Assembly: GCA_028695865.1 (NCBI GenBank)
Contig: JAQVID010000253.1
Coordinates: 1 to 5,699 of the forward strand
Length of the DNA stretch: 5,699 nucleotides
Reading direction: 5' to 3'
Origin: Thermoguttaceae bacterium
Lineage (GTDB): Bacteria > Planctomycetota > Planctomycetia > Pirellulales > Thermoguttaceae
Shown here one piece after another: positions 1 to 5,630 of the stretch. A program made the position numbers and the translations under genes. How positions within the stretch are numbered: position 1 is the stretch's first letter; the number at the start of each line of letters is the position of its first letter. Below the pieces are notes generated by a model that was not told the origin of the DNA, ran no database searches, and saw only the letters and a program-made list of their open reading frames with translations.

Positions 1-662
1 ACGACTGGTTCCAAACGCTGTTCGTCGTATGTCGGAACAAAGTCAACCGTGTCCATTTTGAGGTCTTCGAGGATCGCGGCAGCCATACCGGACAGACGGG
101 CCTCTGTATAACGCATGGCGGCGGCAGGCAAACCGGCAATAGAGCCAAAATTACCCTGCTTGTCTACCAGAACATGACGCATATTCCAGTCTTGGGCCAT
201 ACGGACGAGAGTAGGATAAATCACCTGTTCGCCGTGCGGGTGATAATTACCGCTTGTATCGCCGGAAATTTTTGCGCACTTCACACGTGCCGAGCCCGGA
301 CTAAGACCAATATCGTTCATGGCAACCAAAATACGCCGCTGAGACGGCTTGAGACCATCGCGGACATCGGGAATTGCCCGGCTGATAATCACGCTCATCG
401 CGTAAGTCAGATAACTTCCCTTCATTTCGTCTTCGATAGAAAGACGCAGAAGCTTGGTACCATCGGGAAGATAAAGATGACCATCTTCGCGCAATATCGG
501 AATAAGCGCGTTGGGTTCGGTACTCTTTCCTGTTCCGTTGTCAGAACCTTGCCCCGAAGGAACCGCAGGAATATTGTCCGAATTGTTTTTCTTCGAAGCA
601 TCGGAGTTATCCTGATTGTTATTGGCAGGGTCATTCGGTGGATTTTGGTTATCGAAAGACAA
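1..662 (-). CDS. gyrA: DNA gyrase subunit A, N-terminal part (partial, runs off the left edge)
   Basis: GyrA is the DNA-cleaving subunit of the GyrA2GyrB2 type II topoisomerase that introduces negative supercoils using ATP. The 220 visible residues cover the start of the breakage-reunion domain: MKGSYLTYAMSVIISRAIPD (from residue 80), DVRDGLKPSQRRI, the NYHPHGE loop, DKQGNFGS and AAAMRYTEAR. The catalytic tyrosine of the RYTE motif is residue 185 (codon 108-110), preceded by its conserved arginine. I chose the TTG at 660-662 because an AAGGGGG site lies 6 bases upstream; the frame closes at a stop at 690-692 and holds no ATG before codon 80. This start gives an extension of about 60 residues over E. 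coli GyrA, rich in Asn, Asp, Ser and Pro up to about residue 51. At the positions of E. coli Ser83 and Asp87 it has Gln146 and Pro150. The identity is certain as GyrA/ParC type; gyrase rather than topoisomerase IV is inferred from the signatures, since the C-terminal domain with the GyrA box lies outside the window. Confidence 0.95.
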   Translation of the reverse strand, partial: MSFDNQNPPNDPANNNQDNSDASKKNNSDNIPAVPSGQGSDNGTGKSTEPNALIPILREDGHLYLPDGTKLLRLSIEDEMKGSYLTYAMSVIISRAIPDVRDGLKPSQRRILVAMNDIGLSPGSARVKCAKISGDTSGNYHPHGEQVIYPTLVRMAQDWNMRHVLVDKQGNFGSIAGLPAAAMRYTEARLSGMAAAILEDLKMDTVDFVPTYDEQRLEPV

Positions 663-668
663 AGCTCG

Positions 669-675
669 CCCCCTT
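669..675 (-). promoter_or_regulatory. Ribosome binding site that fixes the TTG start of gyrA
   Basis: On the minus strand AAGGGGG is followed by six bases (CGAGCT) and then TTG. This is a strong Shine-Dalgarno match at good spacing, and no alternative start in the frame has one; the next in-frame TTG, at 492-494, has none. It therefore supports a non-ATG start and the long N-terminal extension. Confidence 0.7.
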
Positions 676-700
676 ACTGAATAGTGTTTTTATTGGTGTT

Positions 701-720
701 TATTGAACTTTCGTTCAATA
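701..720 (-). promoter_or_regulatory. Perfect 8-bp stem-loop with GAAA tetraloop in the presumed gyrA leader
   Basis: The arms 701-708 and 713-720 are perfect inverted repeats around a 4-base loop. Read as gyrA-sense RNA it is UAUUGAAC-GAAA-GUUCAAUA, so the loop is a GNRA tetraloop closed by a C-G pair, one of the most stable RNA hairpin tops. It ends 25 bases before the ribosome binding site. It could be a leader hairpin affecting mRNA stability or translation, or a DNA operator for a dimeric regulator, since the arms form a 20-bp dyad. No T-run follows, so it is not an intrinsic terminator. The inverted repeat is directly visible; any function is inferred. Confidence 0.5.
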
Positions 721-844
721 TCACTTGGTTTTTCCCACAATGTACGTTCCCGGCAACCGGCACGGACAGCACCAAAACAGACCTGCTGCCTCACCGGTTT
801 CTCGAAAGAAAATATGTCCAAAAGACACAAATTCCCAACTCTTT

Positions 845-872
845 ATTATATCATCATACCGAATTTCAACAA
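845..872 (-). promoter_or_regulatory. Candidate sigma-70-like promoter for gyrA (weak)
   Basis: The minus strand has an exact TATAAT at 845-850. Upstream of it lie TTGTTG (867-872, 16-base spacing, only the TTG matching) and an overlapping better hexamer, TTGAAA (864-869), whose spacing of 13 is too short. Transcription from here would give a gyrA leader of about 175 bases that includes the tetraloop stem. A perfect -10 with a poor -35 is easily found by chance in AT-rich intergenic DNA. Confidence 0.25.
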
Positions 873-993
873 GGCTTGACCGAAAAAAACATGCGGAAAG
901 AACGCGATACACACAATTTTTGCTTGGTGTGAGCGGGGGAGGAGAACGAGGAAAAACAATCATTCTCATTCGTCTTCAGGCGGCAATCGCAGC

Positions 994-1042
994 GCGTTAC
1001 AATAAACAAACTGCATGATTGTTGTTGTGCTTATTGCAACGC
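994..1042 (-). repeat. Imperfect 12-bp inverted repeat forming a long stem-loop
   Basis: Arms 994-1005 and 1031-1042 match at 11 of 12 positions. The single mismatch is A against C on the plus strand, which becomes a G-U wobble pair in minus-strand RNA, so all 12 positions pair only in a transcript running in the direction of the genes. Inside, 1006-1009 (ACAA) can pair with 1025-1028 (TTGT) after a 2-base bulge. No T-run follows on either side. The repeat is visible; the role, possibly part of a structured transcript, is inference. Confidence 0.45.
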
Positions 1043-1164
1043 CTCTGTTCGTTTTTTCATTGCTGCGGAGCCTGAAATTCCCGTTTTTCGAAGATATTCT
1101 AAAGCAAACAGGGCGCCCAGCGCCGAAAAGTCAAGCGTCGGGCCGGAAAGATTCGTCAATTCGT

Positions 1165-1185
1165 CGCGATGGGGTATTCACCGCG
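1165..1185 (-). repeat. Small 7-bp stem-loop, complete only in minus-strand RNA
   Basis: Arms 1165-1171 and 1179-1185 differ by one position, an A-C mismatch in plus-strand RNA but a G-U pair in minus-strand RNA (CGCGGUG with CAUCGCG, 7-base loop). On its own it is within chance expectation. It is listed because it repeats the minus-strand pairing bias seen at 994-1042. Confidence 0.25.
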
Positions 1186-1256
1186 AGCACATAACAGAGA
1201 AGTTCATAATCAGGCGGGCGGAGCGTCGAGTTGCGCAAATCCGGAGGACATGAACC

Positions 1257-1286
1257 TGCGTCGGCTTTCACCTACTGTCCGACGCA
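1257..1286. repeat. Perfect 8-bp inverted repeat with 14-base loop
   Basis: TGCGTCGG at 1257-1264 pairs with CCGACGCA at 1279-1286. A run of seven A lies at 1290-1296. For a minus-strand transcript this run is U-rich but comes before the stem, so it does not make a terminator; for a plus-strand transcript an A-run follows the stem, which is also not a terminator. The function is unknown, and stems of this size occur by chance about once per few kilobases. Confidence 0.3.
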
Positions 1287-1324
1287 ACGAAAAAAACAGA
1301 ACAACGGGTGCCAACTGGAAGAAC

Positions 1325-1360
1325 AACAGGGAACTTGCGCGCGGCGCGAAGTTCCCTGTT
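1325..1360 (-). terminator. Strong GC-capped hairpin, probable 3' end of the hdeD-like transcript
   Basis: AACAGGGAACTT at 1325-1336 is a perfect 12-bp inverted repeat of 1349-1360. The 12-base GC-only centre can extend the stem by four more pairs (1338-1341 with 1345-1348) after a single-base bulge, giving a very stable hairpin with a 3-base loop. It begins 59 bases after the stop codon of the hdeD-like gene. Downstream on the minus strand the sequence is GTTCTTCC, moderately T-rich but not a true T-run. It may be an atypical intrinsic terminator or a 3'-protecting hairpin behind factor-dependent termination. Confidence 0.5.
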
Positions 1361-1385
1361 TCAGAAGCCAATCGACAGACGCAAG

Positions 1386-1406
1386 GGGCAGGAAAACGCT
1401 CTGCCC
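1386..1406 (-). repeat. 6-bp GC-rich stem-loop just after the hdeD-like stop codon
   Basis: GGGCAG at 1386-1391 pairs with CTGCCC at 1401-1406 across a 9-base loop. It starts 13 bases past the stop codon of the hdeD-like gene and precedes the larger hairpin at 1325-1360, so together they may shape the 3' end of that mRNA. No T-run follows. It is weak evidence alone. Confidence 0.3.
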
Positions 1407-1419
1407 GTCACATGAGTGC

Positions 1420-2160
1420 TCATACCGATTGCGGAGCCTGTGTTGTTTGCTGCTCTTGGGTGATGTTCCAGGCTCGAAGCCCTGACGCGAATAAAACCCA
1501 GTACCATCCACTGAAGATCATCTCAATTCCGACAAACAGGCCAATAACCCATAATCCGCTGGACGGCCAATGTTTGTAAATCAAAACGCCAAGCAGGAAC
1601 GTTACGACGCCATTGAACAGCGTCCAGCCCCAACCGGGGAATGGCGTGACAATCGACGTAATGATTCGGAAAAGTCCGGCGACAATAAAGAAGGCCGCCA
1701 GCAGGAAAGTAAGTGTAATCGCGTTGAGCGTCGGGGCGTCAAGCAGCAAGAACCCGACGACCAGATAAAGCAGACCGAGGACCAAATGAAGAAAAAAACC
1801 ACTCCATTTGCCGGTGTAGAACGAGTTCACGACCTGCATAATTCCGCCGACCATCAGGAGTACACCAATCAGGGCAACGGTCAGAATCGTAACAAAAAAC
1901 GAGGAACCGATCGACAAAAAACCAAGAACCAAAAGAGTAATACCGAGGAGCATGAAAGGGAACCAGCTCTTGGACATTTTCTTGATTTGGGGCGAGGAAA
2001 AAAAACTGGAAAGGCCGCAAAAACCTGCCGGCGCGGGCGGTTCCCAATCATACGGTCCCGATTGGTTGCGGGGGCATTGCGATACAGATTCCGAAGTAAA
2101 CGATTGGAAGGTCGTCGACGTTTCCGGGCGACCTGAATTGTCATTATTGTCGTTGGACAT
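1420..2160 (-). CDS. HdeD-family (DUF308) six-helix membrane protein
   Basis: This 246-residue protein resembles HdeD/DUF308 inner-membrane proteins, named for E. coli HdeD, which contributes to acid resistance at high cell density; most homologues have no proven activity. The start is the ATG at 2158-2160, with AAGGAG 8 bases upstream; the frame stays open further up to 2352 but that part has no site or family resemblance. Six hydrophobic segments lie near residues 67-84, 88-111, 121-140, 145-167, 179-196 and 201-226, in pairs joined by short Gly- or Pro-containing turns, as in the family's repeated two-helix units. Residues 1-64 form a hydrophilic tail (Asn/Asp then Ser/Thr, then Pro-rich) that is absent from E. 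coli HdeD of about 190 residues, and it contains Cys29 and Cys48. The C-terminus ends in a short Gln/Thr-rich tail. The neighbours, gyrA and a DUF1254/DUF1214 gene, are too distant to suggest an operon. Family assignment is from the pattern of helices and residues; the acid-stress role is only by analogy. Confidence 0.8.
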   Translation of the reverse strand: MSNDNNDNSGRPETSTTFQSFTSESVSQCPRNQSGPYDWEPPAPAGFCGLSSFFSSPQIKKMSKSWFPFMLLGITLLVLGFLSIGSSFFVTILTVALIGVLLMVGGIMQVVNSFYTGKWSGFFLHLVLGLLYLVVGFLLLDAPTLNAITLTFLLAAFFIVAGLFRIITSIVTPFPGWGWTLFNGVVTFLLGVLIYKHWPSSGLWVIGLFVGIEMIFSGWYWVLFASGLRAWNITQEQQTTQAPQSV

Positions 2161-2168
2161 TGCATAAT

Positions 2169-2174
2169 CTCCTT
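2169..2174 (-). promoter_or_regulatory. Ribosome binding site of the hdeD-like gene
   Basis: AAGGAG on the minus strand lies 8 bases before the ATG at 2158-2160. It decides the start within a frame that is open for another 64 codons upstream. Confidence 0.75.
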
Positions 2175-2390
2175 GAAATTCAATTTTGTTTGGGAAAAGG
2201 TTGTCATTTAGGAAACAATAGGCCGGACGAAAACAAAGGAAGCCGGGCGGTAAACTATTCTCCCTTCCGACTTCCGGCAGGCCAATTCCGATTCGGTTTT
2301 TCCGGACAGATTGAATTTTTCCGTGACCGCGTATCCCCTTCCTTTTTCTCAAAGGTATGTGATGGATACTGCGATTTTCAGCGACATGCT

Positions 2391-2415
2391 CCCCGTTTAC
2401 CTTTGGAAAACGGGG
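2391..2415 (-). terminator. Stem-loop downstream of the DUF1254/DUF1214 gene, possible terminator
   Basis: CCCCGTTT at 2391-2398 pairs perfectly with AAACGGGG at 2408-2415 across a 9-base loop. It lies about 140 bases after the stop codon of the large gene and upstream of the hdeD-like gene. Minus-strand sequence after the stem (AGCATGTCGC) has no T-run, so it is at best an atypical terminator. Stems of this length also occur by chance. Confidence 0.3.
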
Positions 2416-2517
2416 CTTTCAATCCGCACATCACGAAAAATCATGCGAAACGTGTAAAGGGGATACGAATCAGGAAAAACAAGGGATCGTCCGTAAAACA
2501 GACCGGGCATTCCATTC

Positions 2518-2551
2518 AGGTTTACATCCGGTTTAGGTTCACATCCGGTTG
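2518..2551. repeat. Two-copy 17-bp tandem repeat abutting the stop codon of the large gene
   Basis: The unit AGGTTTACATCCGGTTT at 2518-2534 is followed directly by AGGTTCACATCCGGTTG at 2535-2551, identical at 15 of 17 positions. Only three bases separate it from the stop codon at 2555-2557, so it lies in the 3' untranslated region. It looks like a recent slipped-strand duplication, though a paired binding site cannot be excluded. The repeat itself is directly visible. Confidence 0.75.
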
Positions 2552-2554
2552 TGA

Positions 2555-5500
2555 TTACTTTTTGACACGCACGGTTACGCCAGGAATTTTCCATTGTCCG
2601 GAAAGAACGGAAGCGTCCGGGCGGTATATTCTCATCATGAGCATGAACGGACCGGCTGGAGCCGGGAGCCAATTGCTTGTCAAAAGATCGGGCATCTTGT
2701 GCTGAATCATAATGTCAAGGCTTCCATCCGGATTGTAAACCAGTGGCATATTGCTTCGAACGGCATATCTCTTCCATTGATTGGAAGTTAAATAATGATT
2801 CGAATCATAAAGTGTGACCGACCAGAGGACTTCAGTCGGAGGCGTTGACCCAGCGGGAAAATGCACAATATAATCGTTTCGTCCATCAAGCAATTTGCCA
2901 TCGGTATCGAAGAACGCGAAGGGATACAAAATTTCACTTTCGATGTCGGCTCCCATGAATTCGTTGGCGACGACGGCACGACGAAGGTAATCGGTGCCAT
3001 ATCGGCCAAAGTTGCGAAAGACGATCCAGTTGTTCTGTTCCGGCTCGCGAAACATACCATAGACGGCGGACTGACGCAGTCTTCCCCGGGCAAAGGGAAC
3101 GGCAAACTGCATTGCTTGCAATACTTTTGTATCGATTTTTTCGACGTCGAACGACTCACCCGGTGTAATGCCAAGCTCCTTGAGAGTCGCTGTGATTTCC
3201 GCGTCGGCTGTTGCCGGAGGATTCTTTTTGAGAAGCTCGGCAAATTCCGTAAAGAATTCCATGGGTGTCATTTCATTTACACGTGTTTCCGGACGCTGTC
3301 GCCATTTGTGCGAATCAGCAAATTCAGCCCAAATCTGCTCCAGATGACGAAAGTCCCGCTTGGCTTTTCGATGGAAATAATCGATTGCGTCTTTTCCGTA
3401 TTCCAAGCCTTCCTTCGAGTAATCTTTTGTTCTAAGCCAAACGCCTTTAATGTATTTCATGAGATCGGACGAAACCTGTTCCGTGCGACTCATCGCATCG
3501 TCAATATCGGTTTTCGCGTCTTTTTTTGCCGACCTGGCCGCACGGTCCGTTGCTTTTTCCGCGGATTTCATATCAGCCTTCATACGCTTCTCCACCGCTC
3601 CGGCTTTCTGTTCCGCCCGTCGCATGCCTTGCGAGATTTCGGTCGGAATCGCCTTGATCTCGTCGGTCACTTCCCGGATTTCTCCTTCGATTCGACTTTC
3701 CACACCAGATGATTTTCGGTCGGCCTTCTTCGGCTCTGCTGCGGGCGTTGAAGGAACGGTGACCGCTTGAGCGTATCGAACGAATCCTAATCGTGTTCGG
3801 TATGGCTGCCAAATAACGTGTTGAGTTGGCTCGCTGGACTGGATGTCTTCATCAATCTCCAGTTCGACTTCCTGCGTTGCCGGAGCATCGCTCTGAAGAG
3901 ACTCTTGCGTTTGTTCCGCAACGTTCTTTTCGACCGCTTGCGCCGCGGCATCGATCTGCTTCGTTTCACTCGCAACTTGTGCTTTGTCGGTCGGAACAGT
4001 TGCCTTGTCCGGCTGTTGAGCAGACGGGATAGCAGGAGCGGCTGGTTTGACACCGGCTGGTTTTTGAGACGATACCGCGCTCGGTTGGGCCGGTTTGCTA
4101 TCGGCCGGAGCCGGAGCTTCCTGGCTATCGCTCTTGGTCGCCGCGGTAGAATCCGAAAGAACAAAGGTATTCCCATTCAATATCGAAAAATCGGTATTCA
4201 GGGTCAATGGCATACGCATCGGGCTGGAAGCGTAACGAGCCTGACTTTGCGCGTTCAAATAGTGCAGAAGTCTTGTTTGTGCATCGCTCCGGGACGCGTC
4301 TGAAATTGCCTTGACGAAATGTCCCCAGGAGACGACGTCGAACTCATAGAGTGTGCGCGCCGTCGAAGCAATATCAGGGGAACCGTCTGCCCGGGGCGGA
4401 CCAAGTAAAACGCGATTGATTAGCCAAACGCAATTCGTCGGCGACTTGACGACCGGCATGTCGGCAGGAAATTTCAGTTTACAATTCGGTCCGCATAATA
4501 CAAAGCATTTCGCGTCGTGCCCGTTAATCTGACGAATGGGAAAATTCTCGGCTTTGGCCTGACCAAACGAATCAATTACGTTTGTCCAGGCATCGAGTAG
4601 CGCAAGTACATACGCGTGGCCGGGGGCTTTCGGAAGCAGTATAACCTGGGGTTCCTGTTCCAGATCAAACCATACAAGCGACGTAAGCGCGTCGACGTTT
4701 GGACATTCCGTTGTTCGCAGACGCGGGCTGGGCAAGACAGGCATGTACGCCATTTGGTTTACCGGCGCGAAGAATATGCTGTCTGTCATCTCCTTTTGAA
4801 TTTCGTTCATCAGCACCAAAGGATACGCGTAGGTATACGCGTCCACAATTTTTGTAAAGAGTCGATCACGCTTGGGAGCCTGCCCGGTCGGAACCTGCTT
4901 CGATACATTGGTCCCCTGCGATGATTTATCACTGCGCGCTGCTGCTTGATCGGAGGGCGATGGAACAGGAGCCGGTGTCTTCGCGGAAGCCGGCGCGGGC
5001 CCAGAGGTTTTCGCCGGTACGCTTCCTGCGTCCTGTTTCGCCGGTGCGACGACTGCTCTCTGGGGCGAACCGGGTTGATTCTTTTCGCTTGCCTTTCCGG
5101 CTGCTTTTTCACCTGTCTTCTCGCTCAAGACTGCTGTCGGAGAGACGGGCTTGCCGTATTTGGGAAGAAGCAGTTCGGGACGCGATACCAGAACAGGAGG
5201 CAATTCAGCAGTCGATTTCGACGAGGCCAATGGGAACTGCTCGACGGAAGGCTTCGTACTTGTCGAGGTCGGACGGGCAGCGGCAGACGCGGTTTGAGCC
5301 TTGGACTTGACGTCGGGGACTTTGACTTCTTCAATAGTATCCGCTGTGGCAGACGTCGCTTTTTCCTCCGCGTTTGTCGAAGCCTGCGATACTTCATTGG
5401 GGGAAGCGTCGTCTTTGGATCTCCATCCGAACAAATCCCAGGTTTTTAACGTGCAAGCTGTCGCAATGAATGATCCCACCGCGGTTTTCTTTTGCGTGAC

Positions 5501-5599
5501 GCCGGAAGGCATTTGCCGGACGACATTCCACGCCGCGGCCGTAATCAATACGGCGCAGGCCAAAAGCAAGAACTTTTTTCTAAACAATAATTTTCTCAT
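2555..5599 (-). CDS. Exported DUF1254/DUF1214 protein, enlarged by disordered and helical insertions
   Basis: The 1014-residue protein belongs to the DUF1254-DUF1214 family (COG5361 type), whose members usually have about 450-500 residues, are often exported and have no established biochemical role. The start is the ATG at 5597-5599 with AAGGAG 8 bases upstream. Residues 1-9 are basic (MRKLLFRKK), followed by a hydrophobic stretch at 10-24: a Sec signal peptide or membrane anchor. Residues 62-245 are Ala/Pro/Ser/Lys-rich and probably disordered. DUF1254 covers about 248-425, with AYPLVLMNEI, PNVDALTSLVWFDL, LALLDAWTNV and SPTNCVWLINR. DUF1214 covers about 870-1014, with ILYPFAFFDTDG, EVLWSVTLYD, YNPDGSLDI, SNWLPAPAGPF and QWKIPGVTV. 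The family's usual linker (EMTPMEFFTEFAELLKKNPP and following) is at 776-844. Between the first domain and this linker sit about 340 extra residues: a second low-complexity part (481-592) and a highly charged, Ala/Lys/Glu-rich probably helical part (625-765). The frame runs uninterrupted through all parts. Domain calls are strong; the function is unknown. Confidence 0.9.
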   Translation of the reverse strand: MRKLLFRKKFLLLACAVLITAAAWNVVRQMPSGVTQKKTAVGSFIATACTLKTWDLFGWRSKDDASPNEVSQASTNAEEKATSATADTIEEVKVPDVKSKAQTASAAARPTSTSTKPSVEQFPLASSKSTAELPPVLVSRPELLLPKYGKPVSPTAVLSEKTGEKAAGKASEKNQPGSPQRAVVAPAKQDAGSVPAKTSGPAPASAKTPAPVPSPSDQAAARSDKSSQGTNVSKQVPTGQAPKRDRLFTKIVDAYTYAYPLVLMNEIQKEMTDSIFFAPVNQMAYMPVLPSPRLRTTECPNVDALTSLVWFDLEQEPQVILLPKAPGHAYVLALLDAWTNVIDSFGQAKAENFPIRQINGHDAKCFVLCGPNCKLKFPADMPVVKSPTNCVWLINRVLLGPPRADGSPDIASTARTLYEFDVVSWGHFVKAISDASRSDAQTRLLHYLNAQSQARYASSPMRMPLTLNTDFSILNGNTFVLSDSTAATKSDSQEAPAPADSKPAQPSAVSSQKPAGVKPAAPAIPSAQQPDKATVPTDKAQVASETKQIDAAAQAVEKNVAEQTQESLQSDAPATQEVELEIDEDIQSSEPTQHVIWQPYRTRLGFVRYAQAVTVPSTPAAEPKKADRKSSGVESRIEGEIREVTDEIKAIPTEISQGMRRAEQKAGAVEKRMKADMKSAEKATDRAARSAKKDAKTDIDDAMSRTEQVSSDLMKYIKGVWLRTKDYSKEGLEYGKDAIDYFHRKAKRDFRHLEQIWAEFADSHKWRQRPETRVNEMTPMEFFTEFAELLKKNPPATADAEITATLKELGITPGESFDVEKIDTKVLQAMQFAVPFARGRLRQSAVYGMFREPEQNNWIVFRNFGRYGTDYLRRAVVANEFMGADIESEILYPFAFFDTDGKLLDGRNDYIVHFPAGSTPPTEVLWSVTLYDSNHYLTSNQWKRYAVRSNMPLVYNPDGSLDIMIQHKMPDLLTSNWLPAPAGPFMLMMRIYRPDASVLSGQWKIPGVTVRVKK

Positions 5600-5607
5600 G
5601 TGTCGGT

Positions 5608-5613
5608 CTCCTT
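5608..5613 (-). promoter_or_regulatory. Ribosome binding site of the DUF1254/DUF1214 gene
   Basis: AAGGAG on the minus strand is 8 bases before the ATG at 5597-5599, the same sequence and spacing as in front of the hdeD-like gene. It supports this start and hence the N-terminal signal or anchor segment. Confidence 0.75.
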
Positions 5614-5630
5614 ACAAAAGAGTGTTAAAT

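Larger units (their letters stand above)
663..1419. other. 757-base intergenic region between gyrA and the hdeD-like gene, without a convincing gene
   Basis: Open frames here are short (none above about 140 codons), lack good ribosome binding sites and have no recognisable protein motif. The region should hold the 3' end of the hdeD-like transcript (right side) and the promoter and leader of gyrA (left side). It is dense in inverted repeats; the strongest are at 994-1042, 1325-1360 and 701-720, with smaller ones at 1112-1124, 1165-1185, 1257-1286 and 1386-1406. I recognise no tRNA, RNase P, SRP, tmRNA or known riboswitch core in it. Confidence 0.6.
2161..2554. other. 394-base intergenic region upstream of the hdeD-like gene
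   Basis: There is no credible gene here. It holds the hdeD-like ribosome binding site, a stem-loop at 2391-2415 and a 17-bp tandem duplication at 2518-2551. A promoter for the hdeD-like gene should lie in its left half, but I see no -35/-10 pair good enough to name; a partial TATTGT at 2215-2220 lacks a matching upstream hexamer. Confidence 0.6.

Noticed and set aside
174..680. 168-codon open frame on the plus strand
   Set aside because: It is antisense to gyrA, whose conserved motifs leave no doubt about the coding strand.
966..1016. 16-codon minus-strand mini-ORF (MQFVYCNALRLPPEDE)
   Set aside because: It overlaps the 994-1042 inverted repeat, has no ribosome binding site and no recognisable family; it is too short to support.
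721..1018. Overlapping 80-97 codon frames on both strands upstream of gyrA
   Set aside because: They have no motifs, no good ribosome binding sites and an erratic composition; random open frames of this length are expected.
1141..1320. Possible known structured RNA (RNase P, SRP, tRNA) suggested by a GC-rich, stem-forming stretch
   Set aside because: None of the conserved cores I looked for is present, and no cloverleaf can be drawn.
1064..1440. 11-bp direct repeat (TGCGGAGCCTG at 1064-1074 and 1430-1440)
   Set aside because: A few exact 11-mer pairs are expected by chance in a window of this size, and the flanks do not match.
1570..2136. 188-codon open frame on the plus strand
   Set aside because: It is antisense to the HdeD-like gene; its extreme Lys/Arg/Glu/Gln-rich translation is the mirror of hydrophobic membrane codons.
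2161..2352. Upstream extension of the HdeD-like frame by 64 codons
   Set aside because: The ATG at 2158-2160 has AAGGAG at 8 bases, while the upstream ATG has no such site and the extra residues look like translated non-coding DNA.
2861..3712. 283-codon open frame on the plus strand
   Set aside because: It lies wholly antisense to the DUF1254/DUF1214 gene, has no family resemblance or ribosome binding site, and its composition is explained by the opposite coding strand.
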